DNA of 64,000 nt. Source: Prochlorococcus sp. AG-363-B05. GTDB taxonomy: Bacteria > Cyanobacteriota > Cyanobacteriia > PCC-6307 > Cyanobiaceae. Positions 34,344 through 43,597 of this stretch are shown here, one piece after another. Location: contig QCFD01000002.1 in assembly GCA_003278445.1 (NCBI GenBank), forward strand, positions 1-64,000. Reading direction: 5' to 3'. The notes beneath the pieces are model-generated. The model ran no database searches, was not told the DNA's origin, and saw only the letters and a program-made list of their open reading frames with translations. The translations under genes and the position numbers were made by a program. Numbering within the stretch: position 1 is the first letter of the stretch; each line of letters starts with the position of its first letter.

Positions 34344-34913
34344 GTGTATTTTACATTGATCTTATTTAGAGTATTCTCATCACTACTAATACTTTTTATT
34401 CTCTCAGTTAATCCAGTATATTCTGCAAGAGATACTAATAGTTATGATGGAAATATATTCCCCATATATGCTGGTAATGGCTCATTAGTTCCTCCAGCAA
34501 GCACATTAACTGAATCATTAAAAAATGGGAGAACAAGTGTTTTAGTTTTCTATCTAGATGATAGCGCTACTAGTAAAGAATTTGCGCCTGTCGTTTCAGG
34601 AATTAAATTATTATGGAGTTCATCTATTGACTTGATTCCACTATCGATTGACGAAATAGACAATAATGAAAAAAAATCATTTAAAGATCCAGGTTATTAC
34701 TGGCATGGGAAAATACCTCAGGTAGTCATTCTTGATGGGAAAGCTAATATACTCTTAGATAAAGAAGGTCAAGTCTCATTTGATGAAATTAATGATGCCA
34801 TAACAAAAGGAACAGGTCTTAAAAAACCTGATTTTGACCTAACAGTTAAAAGCTTTAATGAATACAATAGTGAGCCTTCTAAAGATGGTTACACAAGACC
34901 TAGAGGAACATAA
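34344..34913 (+). CDS. Thylakoid thioredoxin-like protein with signal peptide, no CxxC
   Basis: 189 residues from a GTG start. A signal-peptide-like hydrophobic stretch covers residues 5-26 with a cleavage-like site (NPVYSAR), then a thioredoxin fold (TSVLVFYLDDSATSKEFAPV, then GKIPQVVILDGKANIL) lacking the CxxC dithiol. The segment RDTNSYDGNIFPIYAGNGSLVPP is the pattern I know from marine-cyanobacterial thylakoid membrane proteins. It is presumably exported to the lumen or anchored in the membrane. Its role is not established. Confidence 0.7.
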   Translation: MYFTLILFRVFSSLLILFILSVNPVYSARDTNSYDGNIFPIYAGNGSLVPPASTLTESLKNGRTSVLVFYLDDSATSKEFAPVVSGIKLLWSSSIDLIPLSIDEIDNNEKKSFKDPGYYWHGKIPQVVILDGKANILLDKEGQVSFDEINDAITKGTGLKKPDFDLTVKSFNEYNSEPSKDGYTRPRGT

Positions 34914-34970
34914 AATGATAGAGAATTAACTAAAAATATCAAATCAAATCATCAAACTAACTTAAGCTAA

Positions 34971-36134
34971 ATGTTATTAAGCATCCTTTCAATCATAATA
35001 ACAGTTTATATCTTGATTGAATTAAATCAAAAGTTAAGGATACATTCTCCTTTAAAGCTTAAACCAATAGAGTTTAAAAAAAATACATTTGGCTCAAAGC
35101 AAAAATATACTGTTTTGATTAAAGTTACAAATACTCATAAAAAAATGGAGGTTATGATTCCATTTTTAAAAGTAAATCCTCAGCTAATTGGTATTAACAA
35201 AGATGACTTAATAAACATTCATACAATAATCAAACCTCATCACCCTGATCATGAAGAACAAAAATCTGACTACTGGACTGCATATATATTAAAAAGCAAT
35301 AAATCTACATTTGTCCAAATCGAGGTTACATATGAGCTTAAGAATACAGCAATTAACAATCTCAAATGTATTTGGCTAGATATTAAATGGGGGAATTATG
35401 GACCATTCGGATCTTTCACAAGATATGATGGTTTTGTTTTACCTAATTATTCAAATACATTTAAAAATATAATACCTAATAATAATTTGGTAGAACCAAT
35501 TAAGACCCATATTCTTGGTACTTTAGATGATCCTATTACTATACTAAAGTCATATATTCCAAAGGATTATTTACCTACAGATATCATCACCATTGGAGAA
35601 TCGCCTCTAGCAATAATGCAAGGTAAATATATTGATTTTAGAAGCATTAATGTAGGTCCAATTGCAAGGTTACTTTGTCTAGGATTTCACCCAACAAGCA
35701 GCCTAGCAACTGCTTGTGGAATGCAAACACTCATAAATATTTCTGGTCCAACACGCGTAATAATTTCATGTTTAGCGGGAGGATTATTCAAATCAATTGG
35801 AGTTAAAGGTGTCTTTTATCGTTTAGCCGGAGAGCAAGCAAGATTGATTGACGATATTACTGGTACAACACCTCCATATGACAAAAGTATAGTATTAGGC
35901 CCCATAGATTCTCAATCATTTTGTACAAAAGCCTCAAAAGAACTTCAGGTTAATGTGGCTGTTGTAGATGTAAATGATCTAGGAAGAGTTAAAATTTTAT
36001 CGACTAGTAATATTCAAAATAAATCAATTATAAAACATGCATTACAATCAAATCCAGCTGGTAATGCTAACCAGCAGACACCAATTGTACTTATCAGACA
36101 GAAAGAAATAAATTCAAGGTCACATGATAGTTGA
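34971..36134 (+). CDS. CofE-like (F420-0:glutamate ligase-related) membrane protein
   Basis: 387 residues. One N-terminal membrane helix (residues 2-17) precedes an approximately 140-residue uncharacterised part and a C-terminal domain with motifs of the F420 ligase superfamily: GESPLAIMQGKY, then GPIARLLCLGFHPTSS, an ATACGMQTLI helix and an AGEQARLIDDITGTTPPYD segment followed by IVLGPIDS. Cyanobacteria like this one are not known to make F420, so the substrate is unclear. Located 57 bases after the thioredoxin-like gene and 20 bases before the GNAT-like gene, in a co-directional series. Confidence 0.7.
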   Translation: MLLSILSIIITVYILIELNQKLRIHSPLKLKPIEFKKNTFGSKQKYTVLIKVTNTHKKMEVMIPFLKVNPQLIGINKDDLINIHTIIKPHHPDHEEQKSDYWTAYILKSNKSTFVQIEVTYELKNTAINNLKCIWLDIKWGNYGPFGSFTRYDGFVLPNYSNTFKNIIPNNNLVEPIKTHILGTLDDPITILKSYIPKDYLPTDIITIGESPLAIMQGKYIDFRSINVGPIARLLCLGFHPTSSLATACGMQTLINISGPTRVIISCLAGGLFKSIGVKGVFYRLAGEQARLIDDITGTTPPYDKSIVLGPIDSQSFCTKASKELQVNVAVVDVNDLGRVKILSTSNIQNKSIIKHALQSNPAGNANQQTPIVLIRQKEINSRSHDS

Positions 36135-36154
36135 AAATATAATAAAATAATCAA

Positions 36155-37189
36155 ATGCTAAAAGTTGAAGCTTTACCTTCAAATTTAATAATTGAGCCTC
36201 TTAAGCTCAAGCATTTATCTATGCTTAGAGCCAACAATAATAATAAATACCTTGGAATATTCCAAATACTATTATGCAAAAAATGGTTTTCTTCTTTGGA
36301 AGCAAATCTTACCAATCTAATTCCGACACGAAATTCAAGATGTTTTATAGCAATAGAAAGAAATAACATAATTGCCTATATTTTAGCTACACCAATTAAT
36401 ATAAGAGGCTCTTGCTGGTCAATATCAGAACCATATTTTATAGAAGAATCAATATCATATAGTCGTTATAATTTATTACAGAATTTATTAAGGAAAGTTC
36501 TCCAAGAAAGCAAGATTAATACACAAAGTTTTTTGACTTCTATAAATACAAATGATAATCAAAACTTATCCATAATAAGACAATCTGGTTTTCAACCTCT
36601 TAAAATAATAAAGCACTGGAAGAAAAAGGAAAACTTCAAGTATAAAAATAATGACTACCAAGATAACTTTATCTGGGAAAAACTCAATGAAGAAAATAGT
36701 CAAGAAATCTGGAGACTAGAACAAGCTAGAGAATCAATTAATTTTCGTTCGATTTTTGATAGACAATGGTATGATATTTATCAAAAAAGAAATATATTAA
36801 GTGGTGTTATAAAGTCCAAAGAAAATAACATTATTGCTGGTTTAATACCATCTATTTATCCTCAACATGAATGTTCCTTAGAACTAATAAGAGGCTTATC
36901 ATGGGATGAGAGACTAAATCTATCTATTCCACAAAGAATTAATAGTATAAAACATGGGAAAAAGAAATATTATATAGAGACAACTAGTGAAGATAACAAG
37001 TTAAATGAGATCCTAAAAAAAAGCAATTGGGAAATAAGAGAAGAGAGAGTTCTTCTAGGAAGAAGTATATGGAAAAGACAAAATGGGTACAGATTAAAAT
37101 CCATAGAGACTGAAATCTTAACTAATCTTGTGGGAAATTTACAACAACAGCCAGAATTACCTTCTACTTTTCAAATTTTAAAGAAATAA
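36155..37189 (+). CDS. GNAT-like acyltransferase upstream of ruvX
   Basis: 344 residues. The N-terminal half has a GNAT-like order (RCFIAIERNNIIAYILATP, an alpha-helical stretch SRYNLLQNLLRKVLQESK, and the second strand FLTSINTND). I see a possible second GNAT-like repeat after residue 170. The acetyl-CoA loop is not canonical, so activity is doubtful. The gene ends exactly one base before the ruvX ATG (TAA then ATG), an arrangement seen in many cyanobacteria. Confidence 0.6.
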   Translation: MLKVEALPSNLIIEPLKLKHLSMLRANNNNKYLGIFQILLCKKWFSSLEANLTNLIPTRNSRCFIAIERNNIIAYILATPINIRGSCWSISEPYFIEESISYSRYNLLQNLLRKVLQESKINTQSFLTSINTNDNQNLSIIRQSGFQPLKIIKHWKKKENFKYKNNDYQDNFIWEKLNEENSQEIWRLEQARESINFRSIFDRQWYDIYQKRNILSGVIKSKENNIIAGLIPSIYPQHECSLELIRGLSWDERLNLSIPQRINSIKHGKKKYYIETTSEDNKLNEILKKSNWEIREERVLLGRSIWKRQNGYRLKSIETEILTNLVGNLQQQPELPSTFQILKK

Positions 37190-37624
37190 ATGATTCAACC
37201 AATACCTTGTTCAGTTTTAAGTCTAGATATTGGTAATAAAAGAATAGGCATTGCAGGTTGTGATCCACTTGGTATATCAATAACTCATTTGCCTGCAATT
37301 TTCAGAAAAACCTTTGATGATGATCTTAAAGAATTCTACAGAATATGTTCTAAAAGGAAAGTTCAGGGACTGATTATTGGAAATCCTCTTGATATGCATG
37401 GAAAGGAAACCAAACAATCTATTAGATGTAAAAAATATGGAATTAAATTAGCAGCATGTTTAAACCTTCCTGTGGCATTTATAAATGAACATTGCTCAAC
37501 CTTAGAGGCTAAAGAAAAATTCTCATTAGAAAATGATAAAACTGGAAGAATTGACAGTGCATCAGCCGCTATACTTTTACAACAATGGCTTATTGAGGGA
37601 CCTAATTTAGATGACCAACATTAA
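37190..37624 (+). CDS. ruvX: Holliday-junction resolvase-like RuvX (YqgF)
   Basis: 144 residues. The RNase H-fold N-terminus [18 protein letters not shown] carries the catalytic Asp of the YqgF family; later motifs [12 protein letters not shown] and [12 protein letters not shown], then the [13 protein letters not shown] helix, complete the fold. The family resolves Holliday junctions or processes 16S rRNA ends. The start ATG is the base after the previous stop, so translation is probably coupled. Confidence 0.9.
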   Translation: MIQPIPCSVLSLDIGNKRIGIAGCDPLGISITHLPAIFRKTFDDDLKEFYRICSKRKVQGLIIGNPLDMHGKETKQSIRCKKYGIKLAACLNLPVAFINEHCSTLEAKEKFSLENDKTGRIDSASAAILLQQWLIEGPNLDDQH

Positions 37625-37689
37625 ATTTTGAATATGATATAAAAACATAATCAAAATAAATTCAGATACTTACTTATAAATCCTCACTT

Positions 37690-38226
37690 ATGTCAACAAC
37701 AAATAAAAGCGACGAAGTACCTACACTTTTAGTTAAAGATTCTCAAGGATCAGATCTACTATGTTTCCTGGAACAAGTAGTGCCTCTAGAAGGGAATGAA
37801 TATGCTCTTTTAACGCCTGTAGACACACCAGTTTCTCTTTTTCAATTAATTGATGATCAAGATCCAAAGCTCATAGAAACAATTGAAAAGAACGAACCAA
37901 TACTCGAAGTAGCGGATGTTGTCCTTCAAGAACATGATCTAAGACTTGTTCGCTCAGCCATCACACTTACAGTCTCAGGTGAATTAGATGAGCCCGAGCC
38001 AGAAGAAATTGAAGAAGAAGATATTGATGACGAATCTGAAACTTACGAACTTCTTGTTAATTTCAGAGTTGATGATAACGAGTATGGACTATATATACCT
38101 CTGGATCCATTCTTCATAGTTGGAAAGCTAGAGGATGGTGAAGTAAAGCTTGTTGAAGGCGAAGAGTTTGACAGGATACAATCTGGAATAGAAGCTGAAC
38201 TTGAGGAGACGGGATTATCAGAATAA
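37690..38226 (+). CDS. DUF3727-domain acidic protein
   Basis: 178 residues, very acidic, especially residues 98-117 (ELDEPEPEEIEEEDIDDE). The duplicated pattern LLVKDSQGSDLLCFLEQVVPLEGNEYALLTPVDTP and LLVNFRVDDNEYGLYIPLDP fits the DUF3727/DUF1292-like beta-barrel family conserved in cyanobacteria and plastids. No enzymatic motif. The next gene probably begins within or just after its stop (see the HAD gene). Confidence 0.8.
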   Translation: MSTTNKSDEVPTLLVKDSQGSDLLCFLEQVVPLEGNEYALLTPVDTPVSLFQLIDDQDPKLIETIEKNEPILEVADVVLQEHDLRLVRSAITLTVSGELDEPEPEEIEEEDIDDESETYELLVNFRVDDNEYGLYIPLDPFFIVGKLEDGEVKLVEGEEFDRIQSGIEAELEETGLSE

Positions 38227-38294
38227 ATATCAAAGAGTTACTTAAACCTCATTGGAAAGTAAACTATGAAATTTCAAAGATACCTATAAATGAT

Positions 38295-38735
38295 TTGCTT
38301 TCGAAAGATATAAAAGCACTAATACTTGATGTAGATGGCACACTAACATCTGGTAACAAGCCAGTAGTATCTAATAGTATAAAAAATTGGATACTGAACT
38401 CAAAAAAACATTTCTATATCTACCTATGTAGCAACAACCCATCTAAAAAAAGAATCAAACTAATTGCTGAAGAATTAGATTTAGAATTTACATACTCAGG
38501 AGGGAAACCTAGTAAAAGGAAATTAAAGAAAGTATTAGATAGAATTCCATATTCATCTAAAGAAATTGCAATAATTGGAGATAGAATTTTTACTGATATT
38601 CTTGTAGGCAATAGATTAGGAATGTATACAATATTAGTAGATTCAGTAGATTCTTATGGGAAAAGAGTTGAAAGAAATAACTTTCAATCCATAGAAAGAT
38701 ATATAGCAAAAATTATAACTGGAGATTTTTCATGA
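38295..38735 (+). CDS. YqeG-type HAD phosphatase (subfamily IIIA)
   Basis: 146 residues as drawn from a TTG at 38295. The HAD motif [11 protein letters not shown] and motif [17 protein letters not shown] are clear. The upstream bases in the same frame (38214-38294) also translate into the known YqeG N-terminus (NIKELLKPHWKVNYEI and IPINDLLSK) without an ATG, GTG or TTG, so the real start may be an ATT or ATA between 38214 and 38223 overlapping the DUF3727 stop. The enzyme is predicted to dephosphorylate phosphatidylglycerophosphate or a sugar phosphate. It overlaps proB by four bases (ATGA). Confidence 0.8.
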   Translation: MLSKDIKALILDVDGTLTSGNKPVVSNSIKNWILNSKKHFYIYLCSNNPSKKRIKLIAEELDLEFTYSGGKPSKRKLKKVLDRIPYSSKEIAIIGDRIFTDILVGNRLGMYTILVDSVDSYGKRVERNNFQSIERYIAKIITGDFS

Positions 38736-39814
38736 CAACATGGGTAATTAAGATCGGCACAAGCCTTTTAAGAGGGAATAAAAAACATACAACTTTTGAT
38801 ATCATTAATCATTATTGTTCATACATATCGAGAGCCCAACAAAAAGGAGATAAAATTGTATTAGTTTCTAGTGGTGCAGTAGGACTTGGGTGCCATAAAA
38901 TGAATTTCAAAATTAGACCTAAAGAAATTATTTCTTTACAAGCTTCTGCAGCAATAGGCCAACTTCATTTAATGGCATTATATGAAAATATAATGAGTAA
39001 ATTTGGATATAACGTTGCTCAAATATTATTAACGCGCTCAGAGTTGGGTTCAAGAAATAGTTATAAATCTGCTTCTCAAACATTAAAAAAATTAATTGAG
39101 TGGAATGTTATTCCAATAGTAAATGAAAATGATATAACCTCAGATGAAGAATTGAAATATGGTGATAATGATACTTTGTCAGCATTAGTTGCAACTGCTA
39201 TATCTGCTGATCAACTAATATTATTAACTGATATTGATCATCTGTACTCCTCCGATCCAAAAACTGATAGTAAAGCAAAACCAATCAAAAATATTAATAA
39301 TTCAAGTGAATTAAATAAGGTTGGATTAGCTAATCAACAAACAAGTTGGGGAACTGGAGGAATAAAAACCAAGCTTATTGCAGCAAAAATAGCCACTGAA
39401 AGCGGAATAAAAGTTCAATTAGCAGATGGAAGAAATCCTAAGACTTTAGGAGAATTACTTGATGGAAAAGAATTAGGAACAATTTTCCACCCACATCCAA
39501 AGCCTATTGGGAATAGAAAGAGTTGGTTATCTCATGCAATCAAACCAGTAGGAGAAATCCTCTTAGACCATGGTGCTAGTGAAGCTATTAAAAATAAAGG
39601 TGCTTCACTACTACTTGTTGGGGTTAAGAAAGTTAGTGGGAATTTTATTTCGAATCAACCTGTAAAAGTTATTAACAATAAAGGAGAAGAAATTGCTAGA
39701 GGAATTTGCTCAATGAGCAGTGATGCTATAAAAATAGGAATTAATTCAAAATCCACAACAACAGGTTCCCCTCTTGTTATACATAGAGATGTTCTGGTTC
39801 TCACCACTGAATAG
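38732..39814 (+). CDS. proB: Glutamate 5-kinase
   Basis: 360 residues, first enzyme of proline synthesis. The N-terminal kinase opens with [12 protein letters not shown] and [11 protein letters not shown], followed by the [13 protein letters not shown] helix and [20 protein letters not shown]. The C-terminal about 90 residues form a PUA domain ([20 protein letters not shown]). The length matches the PUA-containing form (about 365). It overlaps the HAD gene by four bases, an operon-type junction. Confidence 0.95.
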   Translation: MTTWVIKIGTSLLRGNKKHTTFDIINHYCSYISRAQQKGDKIVLVSSGAVGLGCHKMNFKIRPKEIISLQASAAIGQLHLMALYENIMSKFGYNVAQILLTRSELGSRNSYKSASQTLKKLIEWNVIPIVNENDITSDEELKYGDNDTLSALVATAISADQLILLTDIDHLYSSDPKTDSKAKPIKNINNSSELNKVGLANQQTSWGTGGIKTKLIAAKIATESGIKVQLADGRNPKTLGELLDGKELGTIFHPHPKPIGNRKSWLSHAIKPVGEILLDHGASEAIKNKGASLLLVGVKKVSGNFISNQPVKVINNKGEEIARGICSMSSDAIKIGINSKSTTTGSPLVIHRDVLVLTTE

Positions 39815-39860
39815 CTCAGATAAAAATAGTAATCCTCACTTTCTCAATTAATTCTAAATC

Positions 39861-40913
39861 ATGCAATTCAATGAAATTGTCGAAAAACTTAAGGAAGGTC
39901 AATCTGGCTTAGTTGACTTTGAAATAAAAAATAATCAAAATATTATCTCTGCTGCTTCTTTAGAAAAAGCAAAAGAAAATGACATAAGTTTTTTAGATAA
40001 TAATAGTCCATTAAATCTTAGAGATATCATCAAAGACTCAAAAGCATCTGCTCTATTATTACCCTCAGAAGATAAGAATATTACTGAAATAATAAAGAAC
40101 CTAACAGTCAATTGGATACTAATTAAAGATCCGAAAATTGCTTTTGCAGAAACATTAGAGTTCCTTTATCCCTCTGAAATTGAAAAAGAAGGTATTCATG
40201 AGACTGCTGTTATTGGTGAGAATGTAAAAATTGGTCCTAACGTTTCAATTGGAGCTAATGTTTACATAGGAGATCATAGTGAAATTGGAGCTGAGACAAT
40301 TATTCATGCAGGAGTTGTTGTCTACAGAAAAGTTATTATTGGCTCCAAAAATATTATTCATGCAAATAGCGTTATTCATTCAGATTCAAAACTTGGAGAC
40401 GAATGTGTAATAAATGCTAATGCCGTTATTGGTGGCGAAGGTTTTGGATTCGTACCCACCTCTAAAGGATGGAAGAAAATGCCTCAAGTGGGAAAAGTCA
40501 TACTCAATAATAAAGTAGAAATTGGTAGCGGATCAACTATTGATAGGCCTTCAGTCGGAGAGACAATTCTTGGGGAAGATACAAAAATTGATAACCTAGT
40601 TCAAATAGGTCATGGAGTGACAACTGGGAAAGGCTGCGCAATGGCTGCGCAAGTAGGTATAGCTGGAGGAGCACAAATAGGTAATTCAGTTATTCTTGCT
40701 GGGCAAGTAGGTGTAGGGAATAAAGTAATAATTGGAGACAGAGTAATTGCCAGTTCAAAAACAGGAATCATTTCAAATATCGACGCAGGTAAGGTTGTTA
40801 GCGGCTTCCCCGCGATTCCAAATAAACTATGGTTGAGATGCTCTGCTAATTTTAAAAAACTACCTGAGATTGCTAAAGCCATTCGTGAATTAAATCGAAA
40901 AAACTCCAGGTAA
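39861..40913 (+). CDS. lpxD: UDP-3-O-acyl-glucosamine N-acyltransferase, LpxD
   Basis: 350 residues. It adds the N-linked acyl chain during lipid A synthesis. The N-terminal uridine-binding region is followed by a long left-handed hexapeptide-repeat helix (AVIGENVKIGPNVSIGANVYI onward, with repeats to about residue 320) and a short C-terminal helix (IAKAIRELNRKNS). The catalytic histidine segment QIGHGVTTGKG is visible around residue 248. The plus/minus shadow frame inside is not a gene. Confidence 0.93.
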   Translation: MQFNEIVEKLKEGQSGLVDFEIKNNQNIISAASLEKAKENDISFLDNNSPLNLRDIIKDSKASALLLPSEDKNITEIIKNLTVNWILIKDPKIAFAETLEFLYPSEIEKEGIHETAVIGENVKIGPNVSIGANVYIGDHSEIGAETIIHAGVVVYRKVIIGSKNIIHANSVIHSDSKLGDECVINANAVIGGEGFGFVPTSKGWKKMPQVGKVILNNKVEIGSGSTIDRPSVGETILGEDTKIDNLVQIGHGVTTGKGCAMAAQVGIAGGAQIGNSVILAGQVGVGNKVIIGDRVIASSKTGIISNIDAGKVVSGFPAIPNKLWLRCSANFKKLPEIAKAIRELNRKNSR

Positions 40914-40938
40914 GTTTTCCATTAATTAATAGGAGCAA

Positions 40939-42018
40939 ATGAAGTCTTACAAAATAACATTATTGCCAGGTGATGGAATTGGGCCAGAGATAACACAAGT
41001 CACACATCAGATCCTTCATCTCATCTCAAAGAAGTTTGATTTTGAACTCAAATTCAAAGAAATGCCCTTTGGTGGATCAGCTATTGAGTCTGATGGTATT
41101 CCTTTCCCTGATAAAACGCTTCAAGAATGCAAGAACTCTGATGCTGTTTTGTTAGCCGCCATAGGTAATCCCAAGTATGACAAATTGCCCAGAGAAAAAA
41201 GGCCCGAGACCGGTTTACTTAATTTAAGATCTTCTTTAGATCTTTTTGCAAATATACGACCTGTAAAAATAATTCCATCCTTAACTAAAGCAAGCAGTCT
41301 TAAAGAAGAATTTGTTAACAAAGTTGACTTAGTTGTAGTTAGAGAACTTACCAGCGGAATATATTTTGGAGAACCAAAAGGAAGGATAAAAACAGAAACT
41401 GGAGAAAGAGCTTTTAATACGATGACATATACTTCCGAAGAAATTAAACGAATAGCAGAGATTGCCTTCACATTGGCAAAACAAAGAAATAAAAAAGTTT
41501 GTTCAGTTGATAAGGCAAATGTTCTAGATGTAAGTCAATTATGGAGAGAAGAAACAATATTGATTTCAAAAAAGTTCAAAGAAATAGATTTAACTCATCA
41601 ATATGTAGATAATGCAGCAATGCAACTTATTAGAAATCCAAGTCAATTTGATGTGATTCTTACAAGTAATTTATTTGGAGATATTCTTAGTGACATTGCA
41701 GCAATGCTTACAGGCTCAATTGGAATGCTTCCTTCTGCATCATTAAGCAAAGATGGACCTGGTGTATTTGAACCTGTGCATGGTTCTGCTCCTGACATAG
41801 CAGGAAAGAATATAGCCAATCCAATAGCTATGCTTTTATCTGCTGCAATGATGTTAAAAATTGCTTTTAATGAAACTCATGCTGGGAACCTTTTAGAAAA
41901 TGCAATTAATGAAATTTTAAATGAGGGTTATAGAACTTCTGACCTAATGAGCAGTGGTTCAGGGAAAAAGGTTAGTTGCTCACAAATGGGCGAACTTTTA
42001 ACAGGGAAATTGAAATAA
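40939..42018 (+). CDS. leuB: 3-isopropylmalate dehydrogenase
   Basis: 359 residues. It oxidatively decarboxylates 3-isopropylmalate in leucine synthesis. Motifs include ITLLPGDGIGPEIT, the substrate arginine/tyrosine region LNLRSSLDLFANIRPVK, REL-TSGIYFGEPKG and the metal/NAD region SNLFGDILSDIAAML with FEPVHGSAPDIAGK. The 25-base gap after lpxD includes an AGGAG ribosome site 6 bases before the ATG. Confidence 0.96.
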   Translation: MKSYKITLLPGDGIGPEITQVTHQILHLISKKFDFELKFKEMPFGGSAIESDGIPFPDKTLQECKNSDAVLLAAIGNPKYDKLPREKRPETGLLNLRSSLDLFANIRPVKIIPSLTKASSLKEEFVNKVDLVVVRELTSGIYFGEPKGRIKTETGERAFNTMTYTSEEIKRIAEIAFTLAKQRNKKVCSVDKANVLDVSQLWREETILISKKFKEIDLTHQYVDNAAMQLIRNPSQFDVILTSNLFGDILSDIAAMLTGSIGMLPSASLSKDGPGVFEPVHGSAPDIAGKNIANPIAMLLSAAMMLKIAFNETHAGNLLENAINEILNEGYRTSDLMSSGSGKKVSCSQMGELLTGKLK

Positions 42019-42106
42019 TTAGTTCACAAATTAAAAATCTCTATGAGTAGTTTCCCTTTGATGGTCAGTCGACCTGTAAAAATAAAAAGTCAATACATAA
42101 GCGTCG

Positions 42107-43009
42107 ATGTCAAAGCTTCATCCAGTAGTAGCTGTAACAGGTTCATCCGGAGCAGGAACAAGCACAGTCAAAAGGGCATTTGAGCATATATTTGCTCGTG
42201 AAAATATTGTTCCCGCTGTCGTCGAAGGTGATAGTTATCACCGTTTTGAAAGAATGCCTATGAAGAAGGCAATGTCTGAAGCTCTATCTAGAGGTGAAAA
42301 TTTTTCTCATTTTGGACCAGAAGCAAATTTATTCGACAAATTAGAGGACTTATTTAGTCAATATGGGAAAACGGGTGGAGGGCAAAAAAGATATTATTTG
42401 CATAGCCCTGAAGAAGCGGATGAACACAATACTCGCCTAGGGACAAAGTTAGATCCAGGTCAATTTACTCCCTGGGAAGATATTCCAACAGGAACAGACC
42501 TTTTGTTTTATGAAGGACTCCACGGTGGCGTAGTAGGGGAAAATTATGATGTAGCATCATTTGCTGATTTACTTGTTGGGGTAGTGCCAATTACTAATCT
42601 CGAATGGATACAAAAAATACATAGAGATAATGCAGAGAGAGGATACTCAGCAGAAACAATCGTAGATACAATTTTAAGAAGGATGCCTGATTACATTAAT
42701 CACATATGTCCTCAATTCAGCCGGACAGATATTAATTTCCAAAGAGTACCTACAATTGACACCTCTAACCCATTTATTTGTAGAAATATTCCAACTCCAG
42801 ATGAAAGTTTTGTGATAATTCACTTTAGAAAAGGTTCAAGAGAAAAATGGGGCATAGATTTCCAATATTTATTAGGAATGATTCATGATTCATTCATGTC
42901 AAGTCCTACAAGTATTGTAGTAAATGGTGGAAAAATGGGATTTGCTATGGAACTTATCCTTACACCAATTATTCATAAAATGATAGAAGAGAAAAAAGCA
43001 GCAGGCTAA
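42107..43009 (+). CDS. prk: Phosphoribulokinase, proteobacterial (class I) type
   Basis: 300 residues. It phosphorylates ribulose-5-phosphate to ribulose-1,5-bisphosphate in the Calvin cycle. The P-loop VTGSSGAGTSTVKRAFEHIF, catalytic VEGDSYHRF, LLFYEGLHGGVV, IGWI-like NLEWIQKIHRD and NFQRVPTIDTSNPFI segments match the purple-bacterial PrkA/PrkB (about 290 residues) rather than the 333-residue plant/cyanobacterial enzyme. The paired N-terminal regulatory cysteines of the plant/beta-cyanobacterial enzyme are absent; the only cysteines are in HICPQFSR and FICRNIP. This implies no thioredoxin/CP12-type cysteine switch. Confidence 0.93.
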   Translation: MSKLHPVVAVTGSSGAGTSTVKRAFEHIFARENIVPAVVEGDSYHRFERMPMKKAMSEALSRGENFSHFGPEANLFDKLEDLFSQYGKTGGGQKRYYLHSPEEADEHNTRLGTKLDPGQFTPWEDIPTGTDLLFYEGLHGGVVGENYDVASFADLLVGVVPITNLEWIQKIHRDNAERGYSAETIVDTILRRMPDYINHICPQFSRTDINFQRVPTIDTSNPFICRNIPTPDESFVIIHFRKGSREKWGIDFQYLLGMIHDSFMSSPTSIVVNGGKMGFAMELILTPIIHKMIEEKKAAG

Positions 43010-43597
43010 TATATTAAAAATAAGATAACTCAGTTAGGAATAAAAAAATTGAATTTTAAGAATAATGCGAATTCATAAATTATTTACTTTTATATTTTAT
43101 TAGATATATTTTTTGCCATCTCAAGTGAATTCATAAGAAGAATATTAATCAGCTAAACTAAATCAAGAATCAAAGCTATTCAAAGTGAATTTACTTAGCA
43201 TATTTATGTTCAATAAGTAAAAAAATATTCTGGATTTATTTTTTAATAATTCTTCTTTCAAGCTTATTATATTTCTTATAATGTATTAAGAAAATATCTA
43301 CAAGTTGTAAATCTATTGAGTAACTTCATTTTTTATAGGTGATATAAAATTATTTTCTATTCGAAAGAGATTGAAAAGTATTAAAATAATTTAACATCAT
43401 AATGTTTTGGCTCTTTTATCTAATATATATTTTCTACTTAAAAATCTTATAAAAAATTTAAAATATTTTATCAAAATCATTTCATACCATTTCTATCAAT
43501 TTGAATATTTTGTTCTTAGATTTTAGATAAAGTTTAAACGTTCTAAACCCTTTAAAGGGATGCAAGGTAATAAAATACCTTTAATCACAAAATAGCT
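43010..43597 (+). other. 588-base intergenic region, no gene identified
   Basis: Between prk and accD. It is extremely AT-rich with short frames only, such as a 16-codon hydrophobic peptide at 43402 (FWLFYLIYIFYLKI) that I do not call. No strong terminator for prk is visible and no known small-RNA motif. A promoter for accD should lie near its 3' end (GTG at 43598). It is one of the largest gaps in this window and is a reasonable place to search for an RNA. Confidence 0.5.

Noticed and set aside
43402-43452. 16-codon hydrophobic frame in the prk-accD gap
   Set aside because: Too short and of a composition expected by chance in AT-rich DNA; not called as a gene.
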